From the NCBI RefSeq assembly GCF_000971195.1, contig NZ_BBLZ01000003.1, forward strand, positions 62,001 to 126,000: a DNA stretch of 64,000 nt. Reading direction: 5' to 3'. Each line of letters opens with the position of its first letter. The first letter of the stretch is position 1. Source of the DNA: Demequina soli. Lineage in GTDB: Bacteria; Actinomycetota; Actinomycetes; Actinomycetales; Demequinaceae. The notes under the pieces were generated by a model. It was given only the letters and a program-made list of their open reading frames with translations, searched no databases and was not told the DNA's origin. The translations under genes and the position numbers were made by a program. Shown in pieces: positions 8,412 through 16,257 of this stretch.

Positions 8412-9250
8412 GCAAGAACATCGCGATCGGCGTGGACATCGGCGGGACGGGCATCAAGGCCGCGCCCGTCAACCTCAAGACCGGCGAGTTCACCGAGGAC
8501 CGCTACCGGATCCCTACTCCTCAACCGTCCACGCCGGACGCGATCGGGCGCACCGTCGCGAAGGTCATCGCCAAGTTCAACCCGCCGCGGAAGGTGCCCA
8601 TCGGCGTCGCCTTCCCCGGCGTGGTCCAGCACGGCGTCGTCAAGACCGCGGCGAACGTCGACGACTCGTGGATCGGCACCGACCTGCGCGCGATCATCCG
8701 CGACTACGCGGGCCACGACGTGCACGTCCTCAACGACGCCGACGCCGCCGGCTACGGCGAGTTCAAGTTCGGCGCCGCTCACGGCCGCAACGGCTCGATA
8801 CTCATGACGACTCTGGGCACCGGCATCGGCACCGCGATGATCGTCGACGGCGTGCTCGTGCCCAACCTCGAGCTGGGCCACATCATGATCGACGGCCACG
8901 ACGCCGAGGACCGTGCCGCCGAGTCCGCGCGCGACCGCTACGGCTACGACTGGGACCAGTGGATCGAGCAGCTCCAGAAGTACTACTCGGAGCTCGAGCG
9001 GCTGCTGTGGCCCGACCTCATCATCGTCGGCGGCGGGGTGTCGAAGTCGCACCACATGTTCCTGCCGAAGCTGCGCCTGCGCGCCCCGATCATCCCCGCA
9101 GACCTGCTCAACGGCGCCGGCATCGTCGGCGCCGCCGCCGCCGCGGCGGCCGAGGTCAAGCGCGAGGAGAACGAGACCAAGGAGGCCGAGAAGGACGCCC
9201 GGAAGGCGGCCAAGAAGGCCGCGAAGAAGGCCGCCGCCGAGCACGCCTGA
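8408..9250 (+). CDS. ppgK: Polyphosphate glucokinase (ROK family)
   Basis: Phosphorylates glucose with polyphosphate (and usually ATP) as donor; typical of Actinomycetota. The 280-residue protein has the phosphate-1 motif DIGGTGIK (10-17), VAFPGVV, LNDADAAGYGEFKFG and the phosphate-2 loop TTLGTGIGTA, followed by LELGHI. RNGSILMTTLGTGIG and KYYSELERLLWPDLIIVGGGVSK are characteristic of PpgK. After about residue 245 comes a low-complexity Ala/Lys/Glu tail (KEAEKDARKAAKKAAKKAAA), predicted helical, which is not part of the catalytic fold and might bind the polyanionic substrate or be a tether. The start overlaps the map stop by ATGA. Confidence 0.94.
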   Translation: MSKNIAIGVDIGGTGIKAAPVNLKTGEFTEDRYRIPTPQPSTPDAIGRTVAKVIAKFNPPRKVPIGVAFPGVVQHGVVKTAANVDDSWIGTDLRAIIRDYAGHDVHVLNDADAAGYGEFKFGAAHGRNGSILMTTLGTGIGTAMIVDGVLVPNLELGHIMIDGHDAEDRAAESARDRYGYDWDQWIEQLQKYYSELERLLWPDLIIVGGGVSKSHHMFLPKLRLRAPIIPADLLNGAGIVGAAAAAAAEVKREENETKEAEKDARKAAKKAAKKAAAEHA

Positions 9251-9273
9251 CCCGGCCGCGGGGCGCCCGCCCC

Positions 9274-9279
9274 TAGGCT
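9274..9279 (+). promoter_or_regulatory. -10 box (TAGGCT) for the GNAT gene
   Basis: TAGGCT ends 6 nt before the ATG; no ribosome binding site is present between them. Confidence 0.5.
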
Positions 9280-9285
9280 CGCGCC

Positions 9286-9888
9286 ATGGCCCTCCACGAC
9301 GCCCCGGTGCTGTCTCACCCGCTCGCGCGCCTCGAGCCGCTCGCGCCCGCCCACGTGGACGACCTCGCCACCGCCGTGGCGCCCGGAGAGCTGTGGCGCA
9401 CCTGGTACACCCGCATCCCCTCGCCCGTGGAGATGGCGGGCGAGATCGACGCGCGCCTCGCGGCGCAGGCCGAGGGCAGGGTCGCCCCCTGGGCCATCGT
9501 CGAACCGCGCTCGGGCCGCGCGGTCGGCATGACCACCTACCTCAACCTCGACGCGACCAACGGCCGGGTGGAGATCGGGAGCACCTGGATCGGGCGCGAG
9601 GCGCAGGGCACGGGCATCAACCCCGCCGCGAAGCTCCTGCTCCTGTCGCGGGCGTTCGACGAGCTGGGCTGCATCGCGGTCGAGCTGCGCACGCACTGGC
9701 ACAACCACCAGTCGCGCGCCGCGATCGCGCGGCTGGGCGCGCACCAGGACGGCGTGCTGCGCCAGCACCAGCGCTGGCACGACGGGACCCTGCGCGACAC
9801 GGTCGTGTTCTCGATCCTCGATCGCGAGTGGCCCGCGGTCCGGGCGGGGCTCGAGGCGCGGATCGCTCCCCGCCTCGCCTCGCTTTAG
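9286..9888 (+). CDS. GNAT-family N-acetyltransferase (RimJ/RimL-like)
   Basis: 200 residues with the layout of the acetyltransf_3 branch: LEPLAPAHVDDLATAV at the N-terminus, WAIVEPRSGRAVGMTTYLNLD (beta4), VEIGSTWIGREAQGTGINPAAKLLLLSRAF (acetyl-CoA loop and helix), then LGCIAVELRTHWHNHQSRAAIARLGAHQDGVLRQH, the asparagine-containing motif of RimJ/RimL-like enzymes. The acetyl-CoA loop reads EAQGTGIN rather than the canonical Q/RxxGxG/A but fits a variant. Substrate unknown; it may acetylate a protein N-terminus or a small amine. It converges on padR, with only 22 nt between stop codons, a gap that contains one copy of the window-wide decamer. Confidence 0.85.
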   Translation: MALHDAPVLSHPLARLEPLAPAHVDDLATAVAPGELWRTWYTRIPSPVEMAGEIDARLAAQAEGRVAPWAIVEPRSGRAVGMTTYLNLDATNGRVEIGSTWIGREAQGTGINPAAKLLLLSRAFDELGCIAVELRTHWHNHQSRAAIARLGAHQDGVLRQHQRWHDGTLRDTVVFSILDREWPAVRAGLEARIAPRLASL

Positions 9889-9910
9889 CGGGGACGATGC
9901 GGCGGTCGCC

Positions 9911-10606
9911 CTAGGAGGCGTCCTCCGCGAGCAGGCGGTACAGGTCGCGGCGCGCGGTCGCGACGATCTCCGCGGCCTTCTCCGCGACGTCCGGGCGGTC
10001 GTAGCGGCGCGCGATGTGGCCGACCGCCTCGTGCAGCTCGTGGAGCTCGCGTCGCAGCGCGATCGCCTGCTCCTTGCTGTCGTCCCGCTCGAACATGGCA
10101 TCGAGCGCACCCTCGCGCTCGTCGGCCCATGACCGACCGGCGCCCGTGAGCGAGGCCGTCTTCCGGCCGTCGACCACCTCGATGGCCACCAGCCCCTCGT
10201 CCTCCAGCGCCTGGAGCGTCGGGTAGATCGAGCCGGGGCTGGGGACCCAGGCTCCCCCGCTGCGCTCCTCGATCGCCTTGATGAGGTCGTAGCCGTGGCG
10301 CGGCTGCTCGGCGAGCAGCAGCAGGATCGCGGCGCGCACGTCGCCGCGCGGGCGCCCCCCGCGTCGGCCGCGCCCGGGACCGTGGCCCGGACCGCCGTGA
10401 CCGGGTCCCCCGTGGCGACGGCCGCCGCGGCCGGGACCCTCCGGCCCCTCGAACCCCGGCCGGTCGAGGCCATCGGGGCCGTCCTCCGCGCCGAAGCCGC
10501 CGCGGCGGCGCAGGGCGCGCGGGCCGCGCGCCTCGGACGGGTCGGCCCAGCCTGGGCCGAATCCTCCGCGCATCCCGCGCGGCGTGTGCTGATGCGAGCT
10601 CGTCAT
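9911..10606 (-). CDS. PadR-family transcriptional regulator with Gly/Arg-rich N-terminal extension
   Basis: 231 residues. Residues about 1-85 are a low-complexity Gly/Arg/Pro/His tract (GGRRHGGPGHGGPGHGPGRG), then the PadR winged helix begins at DVRAAILLLLAEQPRHGYDLIKAIEERSGG, continues through SPGSIYPTLQALEDEGLVAIEVVDGRKTASLT and ends in an alpha-helical dimerisation tail. PadR proteins usually repress their own gene and a neighbouring transporter or detoxification gene. No obvious target adjoins it; the only candidate operator lies 35 bp upstream of its own start, so autoregulation is the simplest reading. The N-terminal extension is not needed for the fold; it could contact DNA or be poorly structured. 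Confidence 0.9.
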   Translation of the reverse strand: MTSSHQHTPRGMRGGFGPGWADPSEARGPRALRRRGGFGAEDGPDGLDRPGFEGPEGPGRGGRRHGGPGHGGPGHGPGRGRRGGRPRGDVRAAILLLLAEQPRHGYDLIKAIEERSGGAWVPSPGSIYPTLQALEDEGLVAIEVVDGRKTASLTGAGRSWADEREGALDAMFERDDSKEQAIALRRELHELHEAVGHIARRYDRPDVAEKAAEIVATARRDLYRLLAEDAS

Positions 10607-10640
10607 CGCTCGCTCCCTTCGTTTGTTCCTATCAGTGCGC

Positions 10641-10660
10641 TATCACGATATATCGCGTTA
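10641..10660 (-). promoter_or_regulatory. Probable PadR operator upstream of padR
   Basis: An A/T-rich island in G+C-rich DNA: TATCACGATATATCGCGTTA. The centre CGATATATCG is a perfect 10-bp palindrome and the flanks are near-symmetric (TATCA/GTTA). Palindromes of the ATATC-GATAT kind are known PadR sites. Placement 35-54 bp before the padR ATG suits autorepression. Confidence 0.55.
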
Positions 10661-10751
10661 CAGCGGATGGCAAGCGTCCGGTAGGAACCCCGCAGCCGGT
10701 TCCCACACGAGATCCGCTATCCGCGGCTCGCGCGTCGGGGAATGCGACGGA

Positions 10752-10806
10752 AGTTGCAGAGAACTCCGCGCGATCCGCGCGCGTTGTGTGGGAAGAGGTC
10801 GGGGCG
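10752..10806 (-). repeat. Intergenic repeat family 2, copy 1
   Basis: Read on the minus strand it begins CGCCCCGACCTCTTCCCACA and, after 26 nt, ends with TGCAACT. The same two blocks, 27 nt apart, recur at 35112-35167. A related stem occurs at 35210-35232. Confidence 0.6.
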
Positions 10807-10891
10807 CGGCGCCGGCCAGCCCGCGTCGGGCGACCCGCCGCGCGCCCTGCGTGTCGGGACCTACGCCCCCGTAAGTTACGGTCCCGTAGCC

Positions 10892-10897
10892 TAGAAT
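10892..10897 (+). promoter_or_regulatory. -10 box (TAGAAT) for the acyl-CoA ligase gene
   Basis: TAGAAT ends 7 nt before the ATG. Just upstream, CGTAAGTTACG (10870-10880) is an inverted repeat (CGTAA/TTACG) positioned near -20 to -30, which could be an operator for a fatty-acid-responsive regulator; that role is inference. Confidence 0.5.
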
Positions 10898-10904
10898 CGG
10901 AGCC

Positions 10905-12716
10905 ATGAGCCAGTCCCCCCGCGCGGAGTCGACGACGCCGTTGATGATCCGCACCGCCGACGACTACACGTTCACCGCGCTGCTGCGCGACCGCGTCACC
11001 GCCGAGCCCGACCGCATCTTCGCCGAGTACAAGGACGCCTCGGGCGCGTGGGTCAAGGTCAGCCGCGCGCGCTTCCAGGAGGACGTCGCCCGCATCGCGA
11101 AGGGCCTGATCGCGCACGGCATCGCGCCCGGGCAGACGGTCGGCCTGCAGGCCAACACCCGCTACGAGTGGGTCGTCGTGGACTTCGCCATCCAGGCCGC
11201 GGGCGCGATCACGGTGCCCGTCTACCCCAGCTCGTCCGCGCACCAGGTGGCGTGGATCCGCGAGGACGCCGAGCTCGCGATGCTCATCGTCGAGGACGAC
11301 CGCATGGCCGACGCCGCGCGCGAGATGGACGCCCCGCCGCGCCTGCTCGTGATCGACGGCGCCGAGGAGCCCGCGCTCGACGTGCTGGCCGAGGCCGGCG
11401 CGATCGTCGACGACGCGACCCTCGCCGCCGCATCGTCCGACGTGCGCGCCGACGACGTCGCGACCATCGTCTACACGTCGGGCACCACCGGGCGGCCCAA
11501 GGGCGTCGCGCTGAGCCACCGCGCCTTCGTCGAGCACCCGCTCAACGGCGCCGCCCACCCCGACCTCGGCACCCTCGCGCAGAACGATGCGCGCATCCTG
11601 CTGTTCCTGCCCCTCGCGCACGTGCTGGCCCGCCACGTCGAGATGCTCGCGCTCGCGTGCGAGGCGGTCATCGGGTTCGCCCCGAGCCACAAGACCCTCG
11701 CCTCGGACCTCCAGACCTTCCGCCCCACCTGGCTCATGGCCGTGCCGCGGGTGCTCGAGACCTTCTACAACGTGGTCGACGAGCGCACCGGCGGCGGCAT
11801 CAAGCAGAGGCTCTTCCGGTGGAGCGCGTTCGTGGCGCGCAAGGTCGACGAGAAGCGCGGCCGCGGCGGCCACGGGATCGTGCTGCGCGCCCAGATGGCC
11901 CTCGCCAACGTGCTGGTCCTCAACAAGGTCCGCGACGCGCTCGGCGGGAACCTGCGCCACATCGTGTGCGGCGGCGCGCGCCTCGTGCCGCGCGTGGCCC
12001 ACTTCTACGGGGGCCTCGGCATCGCGTGCATGGAGGGCTACGGCACCACCGAGCTGGCCGGCCCGATGACCATCAACCCGCCGTCGGACGTGCGCGTCGG
12101 CACCGTGGGCTTCCCCTACCCCGGCGGCACCGTGCGGATCGCCGAGGACGGCGAGGTGCTCGCGCAGGGCCCCAACATGTTCGTCGGCTACTGGAAGAAC
12201 CCCGAGGCGACCGCCGAGGTGGTCACCGACGGCTGGTACCACACGGGCGACCTCGGCTCGATCGACGCCGACGGCTACCTCACCATCACGGGGCGCAAGA
12301 AGGAGATCCTGGTCACCGCGGGCGGCAAGAACGTGCAGCCTGCGAGCCTCGAGGACGCGATCCGCCCGTACGCGCTCATCCAGGAGGTCGTGGTGGTCGG
12401 CGACGGCAAGCCGTTCATCGGCGCGCTGCTGTCGCTCGACGAGGCGATGCTGCCCGGCTGGCTCAAGTCCAAGGGCCTGCCGTCGATGACCGCGTCGGAG
12501 GCGGCCGCCGACGCGACCGTGCGCGAGCACATCCAGCACATCATCGACCAGGCGAACCGCCTCGTGTCGCGCGCGGAGGCGATCCGCGAGTGGCGCGTGC
12601 TGCCGCGCGAGCTGTCCGAGAAGTACGAGGAGATGTCCGCGTCGCTCAAGGTCCGCCGCCGCCAGGTCGAGGCGCACTTCAAGGACGTCATCGACGGGAT
12701 CTACGCGAAGGCCTGA
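10905..12716 (+). CDS. Long-chain fatty acid--CoA ligase (AMP-binding, FadD15-like)
   Basis: Activates fatty acids to acyl-CoA through an acyl-adenylate. The 603-residue protein shows the adenylate-forming core: P-loop TSGTTGRPKG at 191-200, YGTTELAGPM (A5-type motif), GWYHTGDLGSIDADGYLTITGRKKEILVTAGGKNVQP (A7/A8 motifs and hinge) and the C-terminal lid. LPLAHVLARHVEM and PTWLMAVPRVLETFYN are usual for long-chain acyl-CoA synthetases of actinomycetes. It starts at an ATG 7 nt after a perfect-looking -10 box. It stands alone, transcribed away from padR, with no beta-oxidation neighbours. Chain-length preference cannot be read from sequence. Confidence 0.93.
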   Translation: MSQSPRAESTTPLMIRTADDYTFTALLRDRVTAEPDRIFAEYKDASGAWVKVSRARFQEDVARIAKGLIAHGIAPGQTVGLQANTRYEWVVVDFAIQAAGAITVPVYPSSSAHQVAWIREDAELAMLIVEDDRMADAAREMDAPPRLLVIDGAEEPALDVLAEAGAIVDDATLAAASSDVRADDVATIVYTSGTTGRPKGVALSHRAFVEHPLNGAAHPDLGTLAQNDARILLFLPLAHVLARHVEMLALACEAVIGFAPSHKTLASDLQTFRPTWLMAVPRVLETFYNVVDERTGGGIKQRLFRWSAFVARKVDEKRGRGGHGIVLRAQMALANVLVLNKVRDALGGNLRHIVCGGARLVPRVAHFYGGLGIACMEGYGTTELAGPMTINPPSDVRVGTVGFPYPGGTVRIAEDGEVLAQGPNMFVGYWKNPEATAEVVTDGWYHTGDLGSIDADGYLTITGRKKEILVTAGGKNVQPASLEDAIRPYALIQEVVVVGDGKPFIGALLSLDEAMLPGWLKSKGLPSMTASEAAADATVREHIQHIIDQANRLVSRAEAIREWRVLPRELSEKYEEMSASLKVRRRQVEAHFKDVIDGIYAKA

Positions 12717-12799
12717 TCCGCCCCGCATCGTCCGGCGCCTCGGCGACCTGAGGTCGGACTCTCGGCGTTCTCCCAGCAAACGGGGGCAACCTGGGACCC

Positions 12800-14029
12800 A
12801 TGGCCTTGATCGACGAGCCGACCCGGACACCGCTCATGACGCCGGCGCGCCCTGCGACCACCGACGTCGAGATCGTGGTGCCGGTCTACAACGAGGAGGC
12901 GGCGCTCGAGGCGAGCGTGCGCCGCCTGCACGCCTACCTGCGCGACACCTTCCCCTTCACGTCGCGGGTGGTGATCGCCGACAACGCCTCCACCGACGGC
13001 ACGCTCGCCATCGCGGAACGGCTGTCGCGCGAGCTCGCCGGGGTGCGCGTGCTCCACCTCGACGCCAAGGGCCGCGGCCACGCGCTGGCCGAGGCGTGGG
13101 GCGCGTCCGATGCCGCCGTGGTCGCCTACATGGACGTCGACCTGTCGACGGACCTGCGGGCGCTGCCACCGCTGATCGCGCCGCTGCTGTCGGGACACTC
13201 GGACGTCGCGATCGGCACGCGCCTGGCGCGCGGCTCGCGTGTGGTGCGCGGGCCCAAGCGCGAGCTCATCTCCCGCACGTACAACCTCATGCTCCACACG
13301 TTCCTGCGGGCCCGCTTCTCGGACGCCCAGTGCGGCTTCAAGGCCATCCGCGCCGATCGCGCCCGCCAGCTGCTGCCCTACGTCGAGGACGGCGGCTGGT
13401 TCTTCGACACGGAGCTGCTGGTGCTGGCCGAGCGTGCGGGCCTGCGCATCCACGAGGTCCCCGTCGACTGGACCGACGACCCCGACTCCCGCGTCGACAT
13501 CGCCGCCACCGCGTGGGGCGACATCCGCGGCATGGCCCGGGTGGGCCGCGCGCTCGCTACCGGCCGCATCCCGCTGTCGTCGCTGCGTGAGCCCGACGCG
13601 ATCGACGTGCCCGCTCCCCCGCGCCTCATCGGCCAGGTGGTCCGCTTCGCGATCGTCGGCGTCGCATCGACCCTCGCCTACCTGCTGCTCTACCTGCTGC
13701 TGCGCCACGTCATGGAGGCCCAGGCCGCCAACGCGGTCGCGCTGATCGTCACCACCGTCGCCAACACCGCCGCGAACCGTGCCTTCACGTTCCGGACCGC
13801 GGGCGGCGGCCAGCTGCGACATCAGCTCCAAGGCCTCCTGGTGTTCGGGCTGGGCCTGATCCTGACGTCCGGCGGCCTGCGCCTCCTGCACGTGATCGAC
13901 CCCGACGGTACCCGCCTCGAGGAGGTCATCGTGCTCGTCGCGGCGAACGTCGCCGCCACCCTGCTCCGCTTCCTGCTGTTCCGCCACTGGGTCTTCCGCG
14001 GACCCGCCGACGAGGGGACCACCCGATGA
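12800..14029 (+). CDS. Family 2 glycosyltransferase fused to a GtrA-like membrane domain
   Basis: 409 residues. Residues about 18-250 are a GT-A fold: VEIVVPVYNEEAALEASV, ADNASTDGTLAIAE, the metal-binding AYMDVDLSTDL and GTRLARGSRVVRGPKRELISRTYNLML with AQCGFKAI, as in polyprenyl-phosphate sugar transferases (DPM1/GtrB type). Residues about 272-405 are a four-helix GtrA domain (VVRFAIVGVASTLAYLLLYLLL, NAAANRAFTF). The fusion suggests synthesis of a polyprenyl-phosphate-linked sugar and its flipping in one polypeptide. It overlaps by ATGA the GT39 enzyme that would use such a donor, so the two probably act as a lipid-linked glycosylation module. The sugar and acceptor are unknown. Confidence 0.92.
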   Translation: MALIDEPTRTPLMTPARPATTDVEIVVPVYNEEAALEASVRRLHAYLRDTFPFTSRVVIADNASTDGTLAIAERLSRELAGVRVLHLDAKGRGHALAEAWGASDAAVVAYMDVDLSTDLRALPPLIAPLLSGHSDVAIGTRLARGSRVVRGPKRELISRTYNLMLHTFLRARFSDAQCGFKAIRADRARQLLPYVEDGGWFFDTELLVLAERAGLRIHEVPVDWTDDPDSRVDIAATAWGDIRGMARVGRALATGRIPLSSLREPDAIDVPAPPRLIGQVVRFAIVGVASTLAYLLLYLLLRHVMEAQAANAVALIVTTVANTAANRAFTFRTAGGGQLRHQLQGLLVFGLGLILTSGGLRLLHVIDPDGTRLEEVIVLVAANVAATLLRFLLFRHWVFRGPADEGTTR

Positions 14030-16203
14030 CCACCGACATCACCGCTGTCGACGCGACCGCCGCATCGTCCCCCGCGCTTCCCCCCGGGGACGATGCGGCG
14101 CCCCCCGCCGCTCCCCCGCGCCGGTCCTTCCTGGGCCGGCTGTGGCGGGGCCGGCCCGAGGATCCGGCGTGGGCGCGGCCCGCGCTGCTGGGGCTGCTGC
14201 TCGCGACCGCGGTGCTGTACCTGTGGAACCTGTCGATCAACGGCTGGGCGAACTCGTACTACGCCGCCGCGATCCAGGCCGGCACCGAGTCGTGGAAGGC
14301 CTTCTTCTTCGGCTCGTTCGACGCCGCCAACCTCATCACCGTCGACAAGACCCCCGGCAGCCTGTGGGTGATGGAGCTGTCCACCCGCATCTTCGGGATG
14401 AACAGCTGGGCGATGCTCGCCCCCCAGGCCCTGCTCGGGGTCGCGTCCGTCGGCGTGCTGCACGCGACCGTGCGCCGCGTCGCCGGACCCGCCGCGGGCC
14501 TCATCGCCGGCGCCACCCTCGCGCTCACCCCCGTCGCGGTGCTGATGTTCCGCTTCAACAACCCCGACGCGCTCCTGGTGCTCATGCTCACCCTCGGCGC
14601 CTACGCCACCGTGCGCGCCATGGAGAAGGGCTCGTGGCGGTGGCTGGTGCTCGCCGGCACGTTCGTCGGGCTCGGGTTCCTCGCGAAGATGATGCAGGCG
14701 TTCCTGGTGATCCCCGCGTTCGCGGGCGCCTACCTCGTCGCCGCGCCGATCGTGCTGCACCGGCGCATCCTCCACGTCCTGTCGGCGGCCGCCGCCGTCG
14801 TGGTCGCGGGCGGCTGGTGGGTCGCGATCGTCGAGCTGTGGCCCGCCTCCTCCCGCCCCTACATCGGCGGCTCCCAGACCAACTCCGTGCTCGAGCTCAT
14901 GCTCGGCTACAACGGCCTGGGCCGCCTCACGGGCAACGAGACCGGCTCCGTCACCGGCGGAGGCGGCGGCAACGCGGGCCCCAACTGGGGCAGCACCGGC
15001 CTGACCCGTCTCTTCACCGACGACTACGGCGGCCAGATCGCGTGGCTGCTGCCCGCCGCCCTCGTGCTCATGGGCGCGCTCCTGTGGGTCACCCGCCGCG
15101 CGGCTCGCACCGACACGCTGCGCGCCTCGACCATCGTGTGGGGCGGCTGGCTGGTGGTCACCGCGCTCGTCATCTCGCTCGGCGGCGGCATCATCCACAC
15201 CTACTACACGGTGGCCCTCGCGCCCGCGATCGGCGCCCTCGTCGGGCTCGGAGCCGTCACCCTGTGGCGGCAGCGCGGCACCTCCGCCTTCGCGCGGTAC
15301 ACCCTCGCGGGCACCGTCGCCGTGGCGGCGCTCACCGCGTTCGTGCTGCTCGAGCGCACCTCCGACTGGAACGCGTGGCTCGGCCCGCTGGTGCTCATCC
15401 TCGGGGCGGCCACCGCCGGCGTGCTCGCGCTGCCGGCGCGGCTCGGCACGCCGACCCGCTGGGCGGGCGCGGCGGTCGCCTCGGCCGGGCTCGTGGTGGC
15501 GCTCGTCGGACCCGCGGCCTACGCGGTCGACACCGTCTCCACCGCGCACACGGGGTCGCTGCCGACCGCGGGCCCGTCGACCGGCTTCGGCTTCGGCAAC
15601 GGCGGCACCGGCTTCGGGCGCGGCGGCGGCCAGCTCCCCGGCGGCGGCCAGTTCCCCGGCGGCGCCTCCCAGAACGGGCAGACCGGCCAGGGCGGGCCCG
15701 GCGGCGGAGGGATGCCCGGCGGCCAGGCGCCCGGGGGCACGTCTCAGAACGGCGGCCAGCTGCCCGGTCAGGGCGGCACCACGGGCGGCACCACGGGCGG
15801 CTTCGGCGGCACGGTGGGCGGCGGCCTCATCAACGGCTCGACGCCGTCGGACGCGCTGGTGCAGCTGCTCGAGCAGGACGCGTCCTCGTACACGTGGGTC
15901 GCTGCCACGGTCGGCGCGAACAACGCCTCGGGCTACCAGCTCGCGACGGGCGACCCGGTGATGGCGATCGGCGGCTTCAACGGCTCCGACCCGGCGCCCA
16001 CCCTCGAGGAGTTCCAGCAGTACGTCGCCCAAGGCAAGGTGCACTACTTCATCGGCGGCGGCGGCTTCGGCGGCCAGAACGGCGGCTCGGAGGCGTCGAG
16101 CGAGATCGCCACGTGGGTGGAGCAGAACTTCACCGCGCAGACCGTCGACGGCGTCACCGTCTACGACCTGTCGAGCGGCGCGACCCCGGCCACCGCGGCC
16201 TGA
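14026..16203 (+). CDS. GT39/ArnT-like membrane glycosyltransferase with a Gly/Gln-rich insert
   Basis: 725-residue integral membrane protein. After a cytoplasmic N-terminus, transmembrane segments alternate with the conserved first extracytoplasmic loop NGWANSYYAAAIQAGTESWKAFFFGSFDAANLITVDKTPGSLW, which carries the acidic catalytic residue typical of the PMT/ArnT superfamily. About 11 helices precede residue 505. From about residue 513 to 605 comes a low-complexity stretch rich in Gly, Gln and Pro (GFGFGNGGTGFGRGGGQLPG), then a folded C-terminal domain of about 120 residues (DALVQLLEQDASSYTWVAAT). Similar Gly-rich members are common in actinomycetes. Translationally coupled to the GT2-GtrA fusion. 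A terminator follows immediately. Confidence 0.9.
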   Translation: MTTDITAVDATAASSPALPPGDDAAPPAAPPRRSFLGRLWRGRPEDPAWARPALLGLLLATAVLYLWNLSINGWANSYYAAAIQAGTESWKAFFFGSFDAANLITVDKTPGSLWVMELSTRIFGMNSWAMLAPQALLGVASVGVLHATVRRVAGPAAGLIAGATLALTPVAVLMFRFNNPDALLVLMLTLGAYATVRAMEKGSWRWLVLAGTFVGLGFLAKMMQAFLVIPAFAGAYLVAAPIVLHRRILHVLSAAAAVVVAGGWWVAIVELWPASSRPYIGGSQTNSVLELMLGYNGLGRLTGNETGSVTGGGGGNAGPNWGSTGLTRLFTDDYGGQIAWLLPAALVLMGALLWVTRRAARTDTLRASTIVWGGWLVVTALVISLGGGIIHTYYTVALAPAIGALVGLGAVTLWRQRGTSAFARYTLAGTVAVAALTAFVLLERTSDWNAWLGPLVLILGAATAGVLALPARLGTPTRWAGAAVASAGLVVALVGPAAYAVDTVSTAHTGSLPTAGPSTGFGFGNGGTGFGRGGGQLPGGGQFPGGASQNGQTGQGGPGGGGMPGGQAPGGTSQNGGQLPGQGGTTGGTTGGFGGTVGGGLINGSTPSDALVQLLEQDASSYTWVAATVGANNASGYQLATGDPVMAIGGFNGSDPAPTLEEFQQYVAQGKVHYFIGGGGFGGQNGGSEASSEIATWVEQNFTAQTVDGVTVYDLSSGATPATAA

Positions 16204-16209
16204 CGCGGA

Positions 16210-16242
16210 GGAGCCCCCGCCGATTCCACCGGCGGGGGCTCC
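16210..16242 (+). terminator. Strong hairpin terminator between convergent genes
   Basis: Perfect 13-bp stem GGAGCCCCCGCCG/CGGCGGGGGCTCC with a 7-nt loop. No T-run follows, as usual at this base composition. It can serve both the GT39 gene and the convergent alcohol dehydrogenase. Confidence 0.8.
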
Positions 16243-16257
16243 GACCGCGGCGCGGGC

